Shown here piece by piece: positions 5,380-13,571 of a stretch of 14,058 bases of DNA. The notes under the pieces were generated by a model that was not told the origin of the DNA, searched no databases, and was given only the letters and a program-made list of their open reading frames with translations. The DNA comes from Candidatus Peregrinibacteria bacterium. GTDB lineage: Bacteria; Patescibacteriota; Gracilibacteria; UBA1369; LOWO2-01-FULL-3. The position numbers were made by a program, and so were the translations under genes. The DNA lies in NCBI GenBank assembly GCA_016214225.1, contig JACROX010000089.1, positions 1 to 14,058 of the forward strand. Direction: 5' to 3'. Positions within the stretch are counted from its first letter, which is position 1. Every line of letters starts with the position of its first letter.

Positions 5380-6537
5380 ATGAAAAATAAAAAAACATTA
5401 AAAAACATTAAGTCTAAGCGACCCGAAGGGTTGCCAGCAAGTAGCCTGAGCGGAGCGAAGTCTAAGCGACCCGAAGGGTTGCCAGCAAGTAGCCTGAGCG
5501 GAGCGAAGTCCCTCCTATGGCTTTTTCTAGCGATAAACTTGGCTTTGACTGTTCAAATGGCGGTGGCCTTCGCGGCTCCATCGGCCTCGGGAGGAATGAA
5601 TCCGATAGATCTTATTCAAAATATAGGAAAAGGAACCGGTTTGCCGGATTTTAACGCCACGGGACAGCATCCCGACGCCCCTCCGGATTACGCGCAACCG
5701 GGCGTGGGAACTTTAACAAGTCCGATTTTTTTCGCCATTGATTTATTCCGTTATTTTATAAGCGGAATTGCTTTAATCGTGATCACAATAGAGTCAATAA
5801 AACTTATTTCTTTCAATAACGATGAAGTTGTTGGAAAAGCAAAATCGACTTTAATCATGGCGGTAATAGGGCTTTTGATAATACAAATCGCCGATGTCGC
5901 CGTGAAAAAAATGTTCTTTGGACAAAGCGGAGATATACTCGAAACCGCCACAACCGCGCAAATTTACGGTGAAGAAACCGTAAAACAATTTAGAGGAATA
6001 ATGGGATTTATTGAAATTTTGCTTGGAGTTATCGCGGTGCTTGTAATTGTAATTCGCGGACTTGTTTTAATGACGGGCGGAGGCGAAGAAGAATCCATGA
6101 CAAAGGCAAAAAATCACGTTCTATACGCAGTCGTTGGATTATTTGTGATAATTTTATCGGATGTTGTCATCCGTGGAGTAATATTCCCTGAAGCCGGTAA
6201 ACAACTGCCAAACACGCAAAAAGCGGCATTCATAATTGTATCGGTAATCAATTACGTTTCGGGATTCGTTGCGATCATAGCATTTTTGGCTTTGTTCTAC
6301 GCGGGATATTATTATGTTGTTTCAGCTGGTAACGACGAAGCGAATGAAAAAGTGAAGAAAATCATTACTGGGGCGATAATCTCACTGGCGCTTGCTTTAG
6401 GCGCTTTCGCCATTGTGAACACATTGATAAAATTTGAGCCTGCCAAGCAATCCGAAGGATTGCCAGCCAGTAGCGTGAGCGAAGCCAAGTCAATAGTTGC
6501 AATAAGACAAACTAAACAATATAATCAAACAAGCTAA
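5380..6537 (+). CDS. Second membrane protein with three tandem pilin-like units and repeat-derived inserts (operon gene 2)
   Basis: A 385-residue paralogue of the preceding gene. Pilin-like units occur at about 116-176, 205-265 and 284-351, with turns ISFNNDEVVGKAKS (143-156), TGGGEEESMTKAKN (232-245) and SAGNDEANEKVKK (315-327), each followed by a hydrophobic helix. The N-terminus is MKNKKTLKNI, then two exact copies of a 16-residue repeat-encoded peptide (KSKRPEGLPASSLSGA), then KSLLWLFLAINLALTVQM and a likely cleavage region at AFA-APSASG. The dispersed element has thus entered between the basic and hydrophobic parts of a signal peptide without breaking the frame. A further copy near the C-terminus gives KQSEGLPASSVSEAKS (357-371 region), followed by a short polar end. 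The ATG at 5380 is preferred over 5350, which lies in repeat sequence. The function is presumably shared with gene 1. Confidence 0.8.
   Translation: MKNKKTLKNIKSKRPEGLPASSLSGAKSKRPEGLPASSLSGAKSLLWLFLAINLALTVQMAVAFAAPSASGGMNPIDLIQNIGKGTGLPDFNATGQHPDAPPDYAQPGVGTLTSPIFFAIDLFRYFISGIALIVITIESIKLISFNNDEVVGKAKSTLIMAVIGLLIIQIADVAVKKMFFGQSGDILETATTAQIYGEETVKQFRGIMGFIEILLGVIAVLVIVIRGLVLMTGGGEEESMTKAKNHVLYAVVGLFVIILSDVVIRGVIFPEAGKQLPNTQKAAFIIVSVINYVSGFVAIIAFLALFYAGYYYVVSAGNDEANEKVKKIITGAIISLALALGAFAIVNTLIKFEPAKQSEGLPASSVSEAKSIVAIRQTKQYNQTS
5411..5510 (+). repeat. Tandem pair of dispersed repeats, 48-bp period, inside operon gene 2
   Basis: Two identical 48-bp units (5411-5458 and 5459-5506), with four further bases AGTC continuing the period. 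Each holds the hairpin GCGACCC-GAA-GGGTTGC (5418-5434 in the first), the spacer CAGCAAGTAGC and the tail CTGAGCGGAGCGAAGTC. The period is a multiple of three and adds 16 codons per unit. Sequence identity indicates a recent duplication or a recent arrival. Confidence 0.92.
6447..6491 (+). repeat. Dispersed repeat copy in the 3' part of operon gene 2 (in frame)
   Basis: Stem GCAATCC, loop GAA, stem GGATTGC (6447-6463), spacer CAGCCAGTAGC and tail GTGAGCGAAGCCAAGTC. It is read in the same frame as the N-terminal copies, giving SEGLPASSVSEAKS. Relative to the 5411 copies the stem carries a compensatory T-A for C-G change. Confidence 0.87.
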
Positions 6538-6595
6538 GGCCACCCGAAGGGTTGCCTAGCCATGAGTGTGAGCCCGCCACGGGCGGGCGAACTCC
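6538..6595 (+). repeat. Dispersed repeat copy filling the gap between operon genes 2 and 3
   Basis: Stem GGCCACCC-GAA-GGGTTGCC (6538-6556, one mismatch), TAGCCATGAGT, then the tail GTGAGC-CCCGCCACGGGCGGG-CGAACTCC, in which a 6-bp hairpin replaces the middle of the usual tail. It starts immediately after the TAA of gene 2 (6535-6537) and makes up almost the whole 72-base spacer before the start at 6610. The ATG at 6562 is part of the repeat and unlikely to be a real start. Confidence 0.87.
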
Positions 6596-6609
6596 AACCT
6601 CTCATCCCT

Positions 6610-9600
6610 ATGACAACACTAAAAAGAATCCTCATTCTGGCGGCTGTAATAATTTCTTTTTCAGCGACAACACTTGCCGTTCATGCTTATAGTTTGGATG
6701 AGTTCAAACAAGATGTTGGAAATTTAATTTCAACCGGACAAAATCAAGGCCCATCATTTACGCAATATTCCACTCAAGGCTTACAGCTTGAGAAAAAAGG
6801 CTTAAATGACACGTTGACTCAATCTTCAGACATAAAGGAATTTGTCATAAAAATAGTAAATTTCGCGCTCGGATTTTTGGGACTTCTGGCGATAATAATT
6901 GTAATTTACGGCGGTGTTCTTTATGTAACCGCGGCCGGAGAAGACGAGGGAACTCAGAAAGGCAAGAAAGCGATTACTTACGCCTTGATAGGATTGATTA
7001 TCATTATAGCGTCATACGCCATTGTAAATACGGTAATACAAGGCGCGAGTGTTGGAACCGAAGGTGAGAAAAAAACAACAATAGGGGCGAATTCCGCTCC
7101 AAGTTTCAACGCGGCGGCCATCCAAGTTAACACTCTCGCGAAAGAAATTTACACGGGTTTTGTGCTTTTTGGCGAGACAATGGAGGAAATAAAAAACATA
7201 GTGAACGACGCGAATAAATCATCTTTGAGTTACTTAAATGATGGAGCTGTAAATTTTGTGTCTAAAAATAATATTGTAAATTTTCTTTATAGCGTAAAAG
7301 AAAAACTTTTAAACATAAGATCGAAACTCGAACAATTTGCCGGAGTTTATAAATTTTCGGGAACTTATCTTAAGGTCAGTGATTTGGTTAGACAGGCTGA
7401 TGATTATATAGATGAAATTCAAAGTTTAAATGAAACTGTAAATGCGAAAATAAGTACGGATGGAGCTACTCTCACGCAGTGCGAGGAACCGCCAGCGGAA
7501 GAAGAGAAAAAAGATTGCCACGAATATACAAAAGGGCTTTTTGAGAAATGGACCGCCATAAAAAAAGACTTGATATCAAATGACGATAAAAGTCCAAAAT
7601 CCCTCAATTACCTCGTTGAACCGATGAAAAACGATTACGTCAAAAGCGCGATTGGAACGCTTCAAAAAATAAAAGACTTGAAAGATTCGTTTTTCTCGAT
7701 AGAAAAAAATGACCCGATTGACGCGTTATATTCCACAATGATGAACATTTACGGTTATGATCCTCAAAGTCCAAACGGTCCGTATGAAGCCAACTCTTTC
7801 CTATATGAAATTTCACAAATTAAAGCCGGAGATAATCAAGACGCCATTTCCAAAGCCGCGGATTTATTGATTCAGGCGATAAAAAAACAAATTGAACTTC
7901 AAGACGCGTTAACGAAAGTTCAGAGCGTCGAAGCGCATTTGAAAGCGAATGTTGTTGAAGGCAACGCGCCGCTTGTAGTGGTTTTTGACGTTTTGGATTC
8001 AATCGATCCCGCCGGAGGCGCCATACTCGATAGCAATATCATTTGGGACAACATAACGGGAAAAGCGACTTATGACGGCAAAAATGAAGTGGATTTAAGC
8101 CAAGCGGTTGAATGTATTATGCCGAGCGACAAACAATTCAGTCCGAAAGTTTTCGGACCGGCATTCAGGCAATGCACATTCCATTATCCGGGGACATACA
8201 TCGCGACGGTTAAAGTAAAATCCAGAGATCAGGGGAAATATACAACGGGGATGAGCAGTCTTGTCATAAAAGTAAAACCGCCGACAACAAAAATTAATTT
8301 AAAAATTAAAGCGGGGAACAAAAACATTCCGGTAATGTCATATTACGATAATGGCATTTTGAAACTGGACAGAGATTATATTCCCGTAACATTGGCGGAA
8401 GCCAAAAACGGGCTCGTGTTTGACGCCACGGAAACAACAAAAACGGAAAATGTAACAAATTTCAAATGGGATTTTGGAAACGGAAAAACCATTGATGGAG
8501 ATGATACGTACGGTCAACAGACAATGTCATTTGATAATGAAGGACGGTACAGTATAAATCTGCAGGTAATGAATAAGCTTGGGGAGCTTTCCGCTAAAAC
8601 ATTTATATTGGATGCCAGGAAAGTTGCCGCGAGAATTCAAATAACTCCGGCTGAAAAGTTATTTATAGGGAGTCCCGTGATTATAGATGGCGGCATGTCT
8701 TCGGCTTCCGGCGGCAATATAAAATCTTATGAATGGAAGCTTTACCAAATCGCTCAAGGAGAAACAAAACCCATAGACTTGGGCGGAGATGTAAACAAAA
8801 TATCGTTCATGTATAAATTCAAAGAGCCCGGAAAATACACGGTTAGTCTCAAGGTCTCAAGCGAACTTGAATCCGTTGACGCGGAGCCGTACACGTTCAC
8901 CGTTCAATCGAAATCTCCTGTTGCTCTTTTCGAAAATAATGTAAGCAGGCCGTCAGAGCCGGGAATTGTTAATTTTGACGCGAGCAAAAGTTTCGATCCG
9001 GATGGAATTAATAAATCTCTTGTATATAAATGGACGCTTACTCCGGATTCAAATAACGGAGAAGTTTGGGGATTTATAAACGGCACAACTTCGGAAAGTA
9101 AAAATCCCATTATAAAATTTAAGAAAAAAGGAAATTATCAAGTCGGATTAAAAGTTACGGATTCATCAACGGTTGGAGTCGGTATTTTGGAAGAATCGGG
9201 AGAAACGGCAAAAAATATGGAAATAAAAAATATTTTAAACATAAGCTGGGACGAGAACCAAGTGGTTACGTCAATATTGAACAAAGAAGGAAAAGCGCCG
9301 ATGGATTTCAAGATAAAGAGCGACAATGCCATCGCTTATGAAATCGATTTCGGGGATGGTGAAAAAAGTTCGGGAGACATGAAGCTTACAAAAACGATTC
9401 CCCACACTTATTTGGCTGGGGGGAAATACAGCGTAAAAGTTACGGTTTACGATTCGGAAGATAATGACAATTCGATTGAAAAAAGAATTTTCATCGGAGG
9501 AGGGGATTCTCCTCTCGCGAAAGCGGCTATTTTTATTAACGGAGTGCAGATTTTGGATGAAAAAGAAACAATAATCGCACACAAAAAAGACATTATAACT

Positions 9601-11460
9601 TTTGACGGAAGCGAATCAAAAAATCTCGACGGTACCGGAAAAAATTTAAGATACAATTGGGATTTTGGCAACGAAGATAAAAGTTCGAATAAAACGGCGA
9701 CATATTCATACAAGGAATTAAGCCCCAAAGATGCCGGATACTACACCGCGAAACTTCAGGTGTATGACAAAGACGATCCTAAAAAAATAAGTTCCGATGA
9801 AGTAAAAATAAAAGTTATAAACAGTCCCCCGACATTTTCGTCTATTCAAGTCATTCCTGACACGGCGAATAAAGACATGGTAACTCCGGTGAATGTTGAC
9901 GTGAAAGTTTTTGGCGACGAGGACAAAGACGGAAGCATAACGCAATATAAATGGTGGTATTACGATTTGGATGATCCGTCGGAACCTTTGGGATTGCAAA
10001 TTACAACCGGTCCGACGGCGAAAATAATTATCGGAACTCACGGCAAAGAAAACAAAGAAGTGACCTATGCTTTTGGTCTTGAAGTAACGGATTCCGACAA
10101 CATAAGCGTTAAGAGCGAAGATATTTTAAATAAAGAACAGATTCCTAAAATTAAAGTAACGAATGGTCCGAATGTCCTGCCATCGGCCAAATTCAGCGTA
10201 AGCCAGACAAAGGTTTTTGTTAATGATAAAGTTGTGTTCACAAGTTCATCGAAAGATCCGGACGGGAAAATAAAACAATATATTTGGGATTTTGACGGAG
10301 ATGGATTTTTCAATGATAAGCCGACAGAGCTGTCCACGGTGGAACATACGTACGCGAAAAAGAATTTAAGCGGATATGATGTCAGATTAAAAGTTGTGGA
10401 CGATAAAGCGGGAGAAGCGGTTTCCGATCCGATAAAAATTTACATTGATAGTTTATCGAAACCGCCCGTGGCCGCGTTCACTTTTAAAGTCGTGGAAGGC
10501 AGCGGCGGCAAGAAAGTGAAATTTATAAATAACTCAACAGCGGACAGCGAAGGAGGCGCGAAAATAGTTAAATACATTTGGGATTTTGACACGCAATCAA
10601 ACCTTCCCACGGCCGATAGTGACGGTAACGGCAAAAAAGATGATGATGCGGATTCAACGGATAAAGAACCGGAGAGATTATACACGGAGTCAAACGCATA
10701 CAATGTGAAATTAACGGTAACGGACGATCAGGGTGGAACGAATTCCGTAACAAATCCGGTAACTGTTCCATTGGCGAATCCGCCAAAAGCGGCGTTTACT
10801 TATGAAGTGAAAGGGGACAGTGTTGCGTTTAAAAACAACTCCGAAGCCGATGCTCAAAAAGGCGCGAAAATAATTAAATATATTTGGGATTTCAGTACTT
10901 TGGTTGACATGGATGGTGATGGCAAAACAGATAACGATAAAGATTCCACGGAAAAAGAACCGACATATAAATATCCCGTTGCCGGAACATATAAAGTAAA
11001 ACTTACGGTAATTGACGATCAAGGAGGAGAAACAAGCGTCGTGAACGATGTTAAATTTATATCTGGCGTTGGTAGCGGCACAGGCGCGATTGATATAACA
11101 ACAGGCCCTTCCGGCCAAATTATTCTTCCTCAAAATTCAGGAAATCTATTGGCGGTTTTACATACAAACCCGACGCAAGGTAAAGACGGAATTATTTATT
11201 TGACTGGAAATGTTGGAGCGGTTACTTTTGATTTCAGTAAATCAACAGGCTCGATTTCAGAATATATATTTGATAAAAATATCTATTTTGATACCGATGG
11301 TAATACGGTAAAAGATGATGATGTTGATTTTAAAACAAATTTACCGGGCACATGGAAAACAAATTTTGATAAGAGTTGGGGAAAGATAGTCGTCAGACTT
11401 ACGGTGGTTGATATTTATGGAAATACAAATTCAATAAATCAAGAAATTAAATTTAAATAA
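6610..11460 (+). CDS. Giant pilin-PKD fusion protein, 1616 residues (operon gene 3)
   Basis: A very large exported or membrane-anchored protein. Residues 5-26 form a signal sequence (ILILAAVIISFSATTLAVHA). One pilin-like unit follows: hydrophobic helix 78-108, turn TAAGEDEGTQKGKKA (107-121), helix 121-145. A mainly helical region (about 157-435) contains two cysteines (CEEPPAEEEKKDC). From about 436 to the end there are ten or eleven beta-rich PKD-like domains. The clearest show FKWDFGNG, YEIDFGDGE, YNWDFGNE, YIWDFDGDG and YIWDFST with G-x-Y-x-V-x-L-x-V ends. Boundaries are roughly 436, 559, 671, 768, 876, 967, 1073, 1188, 1284, 1390 and 1488. The last three contain acidic DxDGxG-type loops (1336-1350, 1433-1447, 1561-1573) that look calcium-binding. 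The ATG at 6610 is preferred over 6562, which lies in a repeat. It probably forms a rod-like extracellular module carried by a pilin-type membrane anchor. Confidence 0.82.
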   Translation: MTTLKRILILAAVIISFSATTLAVHAYSLDEFKQDVGNLISTGQNQGPSFTQYSTQGLQLEKKGLNDTLTQSSDIKEFVIKIVNFALGFLGLLAIIIVIYGGVLYVTAAGEDEGTQKGKKAITYALIGLIIIIASYAIVNTVIQGASVGTEGEKKTTIGANSAPSFNAAAIQVNTLAKEIYTGFVLFGETMEEIKNIVNDANKSSLSYLNDGAVNFVSKNNIVNFLYSVKEKLLNIRSKLEQFAGVYKFSGTYLKVSDLVRQADDYIDEIQSLNETVNAKISTDGATLTQCEEPPAEEEKKDCHEYTKGLFEKWTAIKKDLISNDDKSPKSLNYLVEPMKNDYVKSAIGTLQKIKDLKDSFFSIEKNDPIDALYSTMMNIYGYDPQSPNGPYEANSFLYEISQIKAGDNQDAISKAADLLIQAIKKQIELQDALTKVQSVEAHLKANVVEGNAPLVVVFDVLDSIDPAGGAILDSNIIWDNITGKATYDGKNEVDLSQAVECIMPSDKQFSPKVFGPAFRQCTFHYPGTYIATVKVKSRDQGKYTTGMSSLVIKVKPPTTKINLKIKAGNKNIPVMSYYDNGILKLDRDYIPVTLAEAKNGLVFDATETTKTENVTNFKWDFGNGKTIDGDDTYGQQTMSFDNEGRYSINLQVMNKLGELSAKTFILDARKVAARIQITPAEKLFIGSPVIIDGGMSSASGGNIKSYEWKLYQIAQGETKPIDLGGDVNKISFMYKFKEPGKYTVSLKVSSELESVDAEPYTFTVQSKSPVALFENNVSRPSEPGIVNFDASKSFDPDGINKSLVYKWTLTPDSNNGEVWGFINGTTSESKNPIIKFKKKGNYQVGLKVTDSSTVGVGILEESGETAKNMEIKNILNISWDENQVVTSILNKEGKAPMDFKIKSDNAIAYEIDFGDGEKSSGDMKLTKTIPHTYLAGGKYSVKVTVYDSEDNDNSIEKRIFIGGGDSPLAKAAIFINGVQILDEKETIIAHKKDIITFDGSESKNLDGTGKNLRYNWDFGNEDKSSNKTATYSYKELSPKDAGYYTAKLQVYDKDDPKKISSDEVKIKVINSPPTFSSIQVIPDTANKDMVTPVNVDVKVFGDEDKDGSITQYKWWYYDLDDPSEPLGLQITTGPTAKIIIGTHGKENKEVTYAFGLEVTDSDNISVKSEDILNKEQIPKIKVTNGPNVLPSAKFSVSQTKVFVNDKVVFTSSSKDPDGKIKQYIWDFDGDGFFNDKPTELSTVEHTYAKKNLSGYDVRLKVVDDKAGEAVSDPIKIYIDSLSKPPVAAFTFKVVEGSGGKKVKFINNSTADSEGGAKIVKYIWDFDTQSNLPTADSDGNGKKDDDADSTDKEPERLYTESNAYNVKLTVTDDQGGTNSVTNPVTVPLANPPKAAFTYEVKGDSVAFKNNSEADAQKGAKIIKYIWDFSTLVDMDGDGKTDNDKDSTEKEPTYKYPVAGTYKVKLTVIDDQGGETSVVNDVKFISGVGSGTGAIDITTGPSGQIILPQNSGNLLAVLHTNPTQGKDGIIYLTGNVGAVTFDFSKSTGSISEYIFDKNIYFDTDGNTVKDDDVDFKTNLPGTWKTNFDKSWGKIVVRLTVVDIYGNTNSINQEIKFK

Positions 11461-11471
11461 TATTTAAGACT

Positions 11472-13571
11472 ATGAATGAAATACAAACAAACGTTACCCC
11501 ATCCGATAACACTCCCGTAAATCCATCACAACAAGTCGCACAATCAACACCTCCTACCCCTCCCAAAAAAAATCTCAAAAAATACATAATACTTTTTCTA
11601 ATACTTCTGATTCTCATAGGCGGCGGCGCTTTCTTTGCCGTAAGTCAGACAATCCAAGGAGTAAATCCGCTCGCGGACAGCATAGGGATGAATCAAGTAT
11701 CATTTTCAAAATTATTGATTGCGACTGTCCATCTGGTTTTTATGATAATTGCCGCGATGATTTTTATATTTACGGCATATAATTTCTTCAAATCGGCAAC
11801 AACAAAAAAAGAAGACATCCTAACAAAAAAATCCTACAAGAAAAAAAGCATCAGTTCAGCCGCAATTCTGCTTATTATTCTCATCGGCTGGGGGATTTCC
11901 TACATTTATCTTGATGGCAAAAGAGCGGAGGTGGAAGCGACAGTAAAACCACCGATAGTAACAACGCCGACGGAAACTTTACACTTAACGGCTCCGGTTG
12001 AAATTAAATTCGACGCTACAAATGTTCCCATGGACAGGACTCAATTTCAAATCATCGCGTACGATTGGAATTTTGGAGATCACTCTTCCGGCACAAGCCA
12101 GAAATCCGCTCACCAGTATACGAAAAAAGGCGTATTCAATGTTGTTCTTACCGTAACAAAAAGAGATAGAAACACATTGCAGGAAACAAAAGATCAATAC
12201 AGTACGATTGTCAGTATAGAAAAACAGGCGCTAACCGCCGACATGTCCGCGGCTCCCGAGTCGGGAGAAGCTCCGCTCGAAGTTTCTTTTGATGCCGCTA
12301 AATCCGTAAATCCGGACGGGAAAATTGATAAATACGAATGGGATTTTAACAACGATGGCGACTTCAGCGACGGTCAAGGGGTTGCCGTAAAACACACTTT
12401 CGATAAAATGGGAAAATATAGAGTGGTGCTAAGAGTTACATCCAAAGCAGGCGATTATAATACAATTGATAAAGAGATAAATGTTGAAGAATCGAAAGCT
12501 CCAAAAGCGGTAATTACGGTTGTTGGCGAGCCGTCGGTGTATACGATAGGACAAGGTTATACTTTTAAATCCGAAAACAGCGTTTCCCCAAACGGAAAAA
12601 TCGAAAAATATTCTTGGGATTTTGATGATGGTTCTACGGTTGTAAGCACCAAGTCCGCGACTCATATATTTAAAAAAGAAGGGAACTATAATATAAAACT
12701 AACGGTTACGGATGAAAAAGGAAAAGATGGAGAAATTAAAAAAGTAATCAATGTTGGAATTCCCAAAGGAATACCAAAAGCTAAAATAACAACGGAACCG
12801 GCGGAGTCAAAGCCGGACGCGGGGCTGGAAGGCAAAGTGCCTTTCGCGATTTCGTTCGACGCCTCGAAAAGCGCGGACAGCGATAATAATATGGTCGAGT
12901 ACAAATGGGATTTCGACGGTGACGGCACTTATGACTCTTTCGGGAAGACTGTTTACTATACCTATAATAAGGAAGGAACATACAACGCGACGCTTGAAGT
13001 CGTGGACGCGGATAACAATTCGGGCAAAGATTCAATAAAAGTAAAAGTTGGAAGCCAAGGGATTAAAGCGGAATTGAAAGCTGATAAGTTGGATGGCAAC
13101 GTGCCTTTGACTGTGCAGTTTGACGCGAGCGGATCATCATACGCGAGCGGAAAAATAACAAATTATAAATGGGATTTCGGAGACGGCACTCCGGTAAAAT
13201 TCAGTACTTCCTCAATCAGCCACAAATACACAGCGACAGGCACTTATACCGTTTCTGTCACGGCCATTGGCTCCGACAACTCGGCCGGTACGGCTCAAGT
13301 GATAATAAATGTAAGGGAAATTCCGCTATCCGCGTGCTTTAAAGCATTGTCGGATGGAGGCAAAGCGCCGTTCACGACAACATTCGACCCAAGCTGTTCA
13401 ACGGGAACAGTGGCAAAGTATTCATGGGACTTTGGCGACTCGGGCGCTTCATCGGATGTAAAACCTTCGCATACCTTTAATAAGGCGGGCGATTATACGG
13501 TAACTTTGGAAGTATCGGACAGCGACAATACTGTCAGCCAATCTTCAATTAAAATAAAAATTACGGATTAG
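11472..13571 (+). CDS. Three-TM protein with six PKD domains (operon gene 4)
   Basis: A 699-residue protein 11 bases after gene 3. A Pro/Gln-rich N-terminus (1-36) precedes three hydrophobic helices (37-58, 80-106, 127-148). The second and third enclose a very basic loop, KSATTKKEDILTKKSYKKKS (107-126), placed like the glycine/acidic turn of the pilin units in the other three genes, so this is probably a diverged pilin-like unit. Six PKD domains follow (about 160-254, 256-340, 343-431, 434-526, 531-616, 617-699). Core motifs are YDWNFGDHS, YEWDFNNDG, YSWDFDDGS, YKWDFDGDG, YKWDFGDGT and YSWDFGDSG, each with a closing G-x-Y/F-x-V strand. These are closer to the PKD consensus than most in gene 3. 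PKD domains are mostly extracellular and mediate contacts between proteins or with glycans. Partnership with gene 3 is inferred from order and shared architecture. Confidence 0.83.
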   Translation: MNEIQTNVTPSDNTPVNPSQQVAQSTPPTPPKKNLKKYIILFLILLILIGGGAFFAVSQTIQGVNPLADSIGMNQVSFSKLLIATVHLVFMIIAAMIFIFTAYNFFKSATTKKEDILTKKSYKKKSISSAAILLIILIGWGISYIYLDGKRAEVEATVKPPIVTTPTETLHLTAPVEIKFDATNVPMDRTQFQIIAYDWNFGDHSSGTSQKSAHQYTKKGVFNVVLTVTKRDRNTLQETKDQYSTIVSIEKQALTADMSAAPESGEAPLEVSFDAAKSVNPDGKIDKYEWDFNNDGDFSDGQGVAVKHTFDKMGKYRVVLRVTSKAGDYNTIDKEINVEESKAPKAVITVVGEPSVYTIGQGYTFKSENSVSPNGKIEKYSWDFDDGSTVVSTKSATHIFKKEGNYNIKLTVTDEKGKDGEIKKVINVGIPKGIPKAKITTEPAESKPDAGLEGKVPFAISFDASKSADSDNNMVEYKWDFDGDGTYDSFGKTVYYTYNKEGTYNATLEVVDADNNSGKDSIKVKVGSQGIKAELKADKLDGNVPLTVQFDASGSSYASGKITNYKWDFGDGTPVKFSTSSISHKYTATGTYTVSVTAIGSDNSAGTAQVIINVREIPLSACFKALSDGGKAPFTTTFDPSCSTGTVAKYSWDFGDSGASSDVKPSHTFNKAGDYTVTLEVSDSDNTVSQSSIKIKITD

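Noticed and set aside
6562..6609. Start of the giant PKD protein at 6562
   Set aside because: These codons belong to the dispersed repeat; ATG at 6610 starts a normal signal sequence.
9271..11133. Several minus-strand frames of 60-140 codons opposite the giant PKD gene
   Set aside because: They lack recognisable domains, overlap one another and lie opposite a continuous domain-rich gene; they are shadows.
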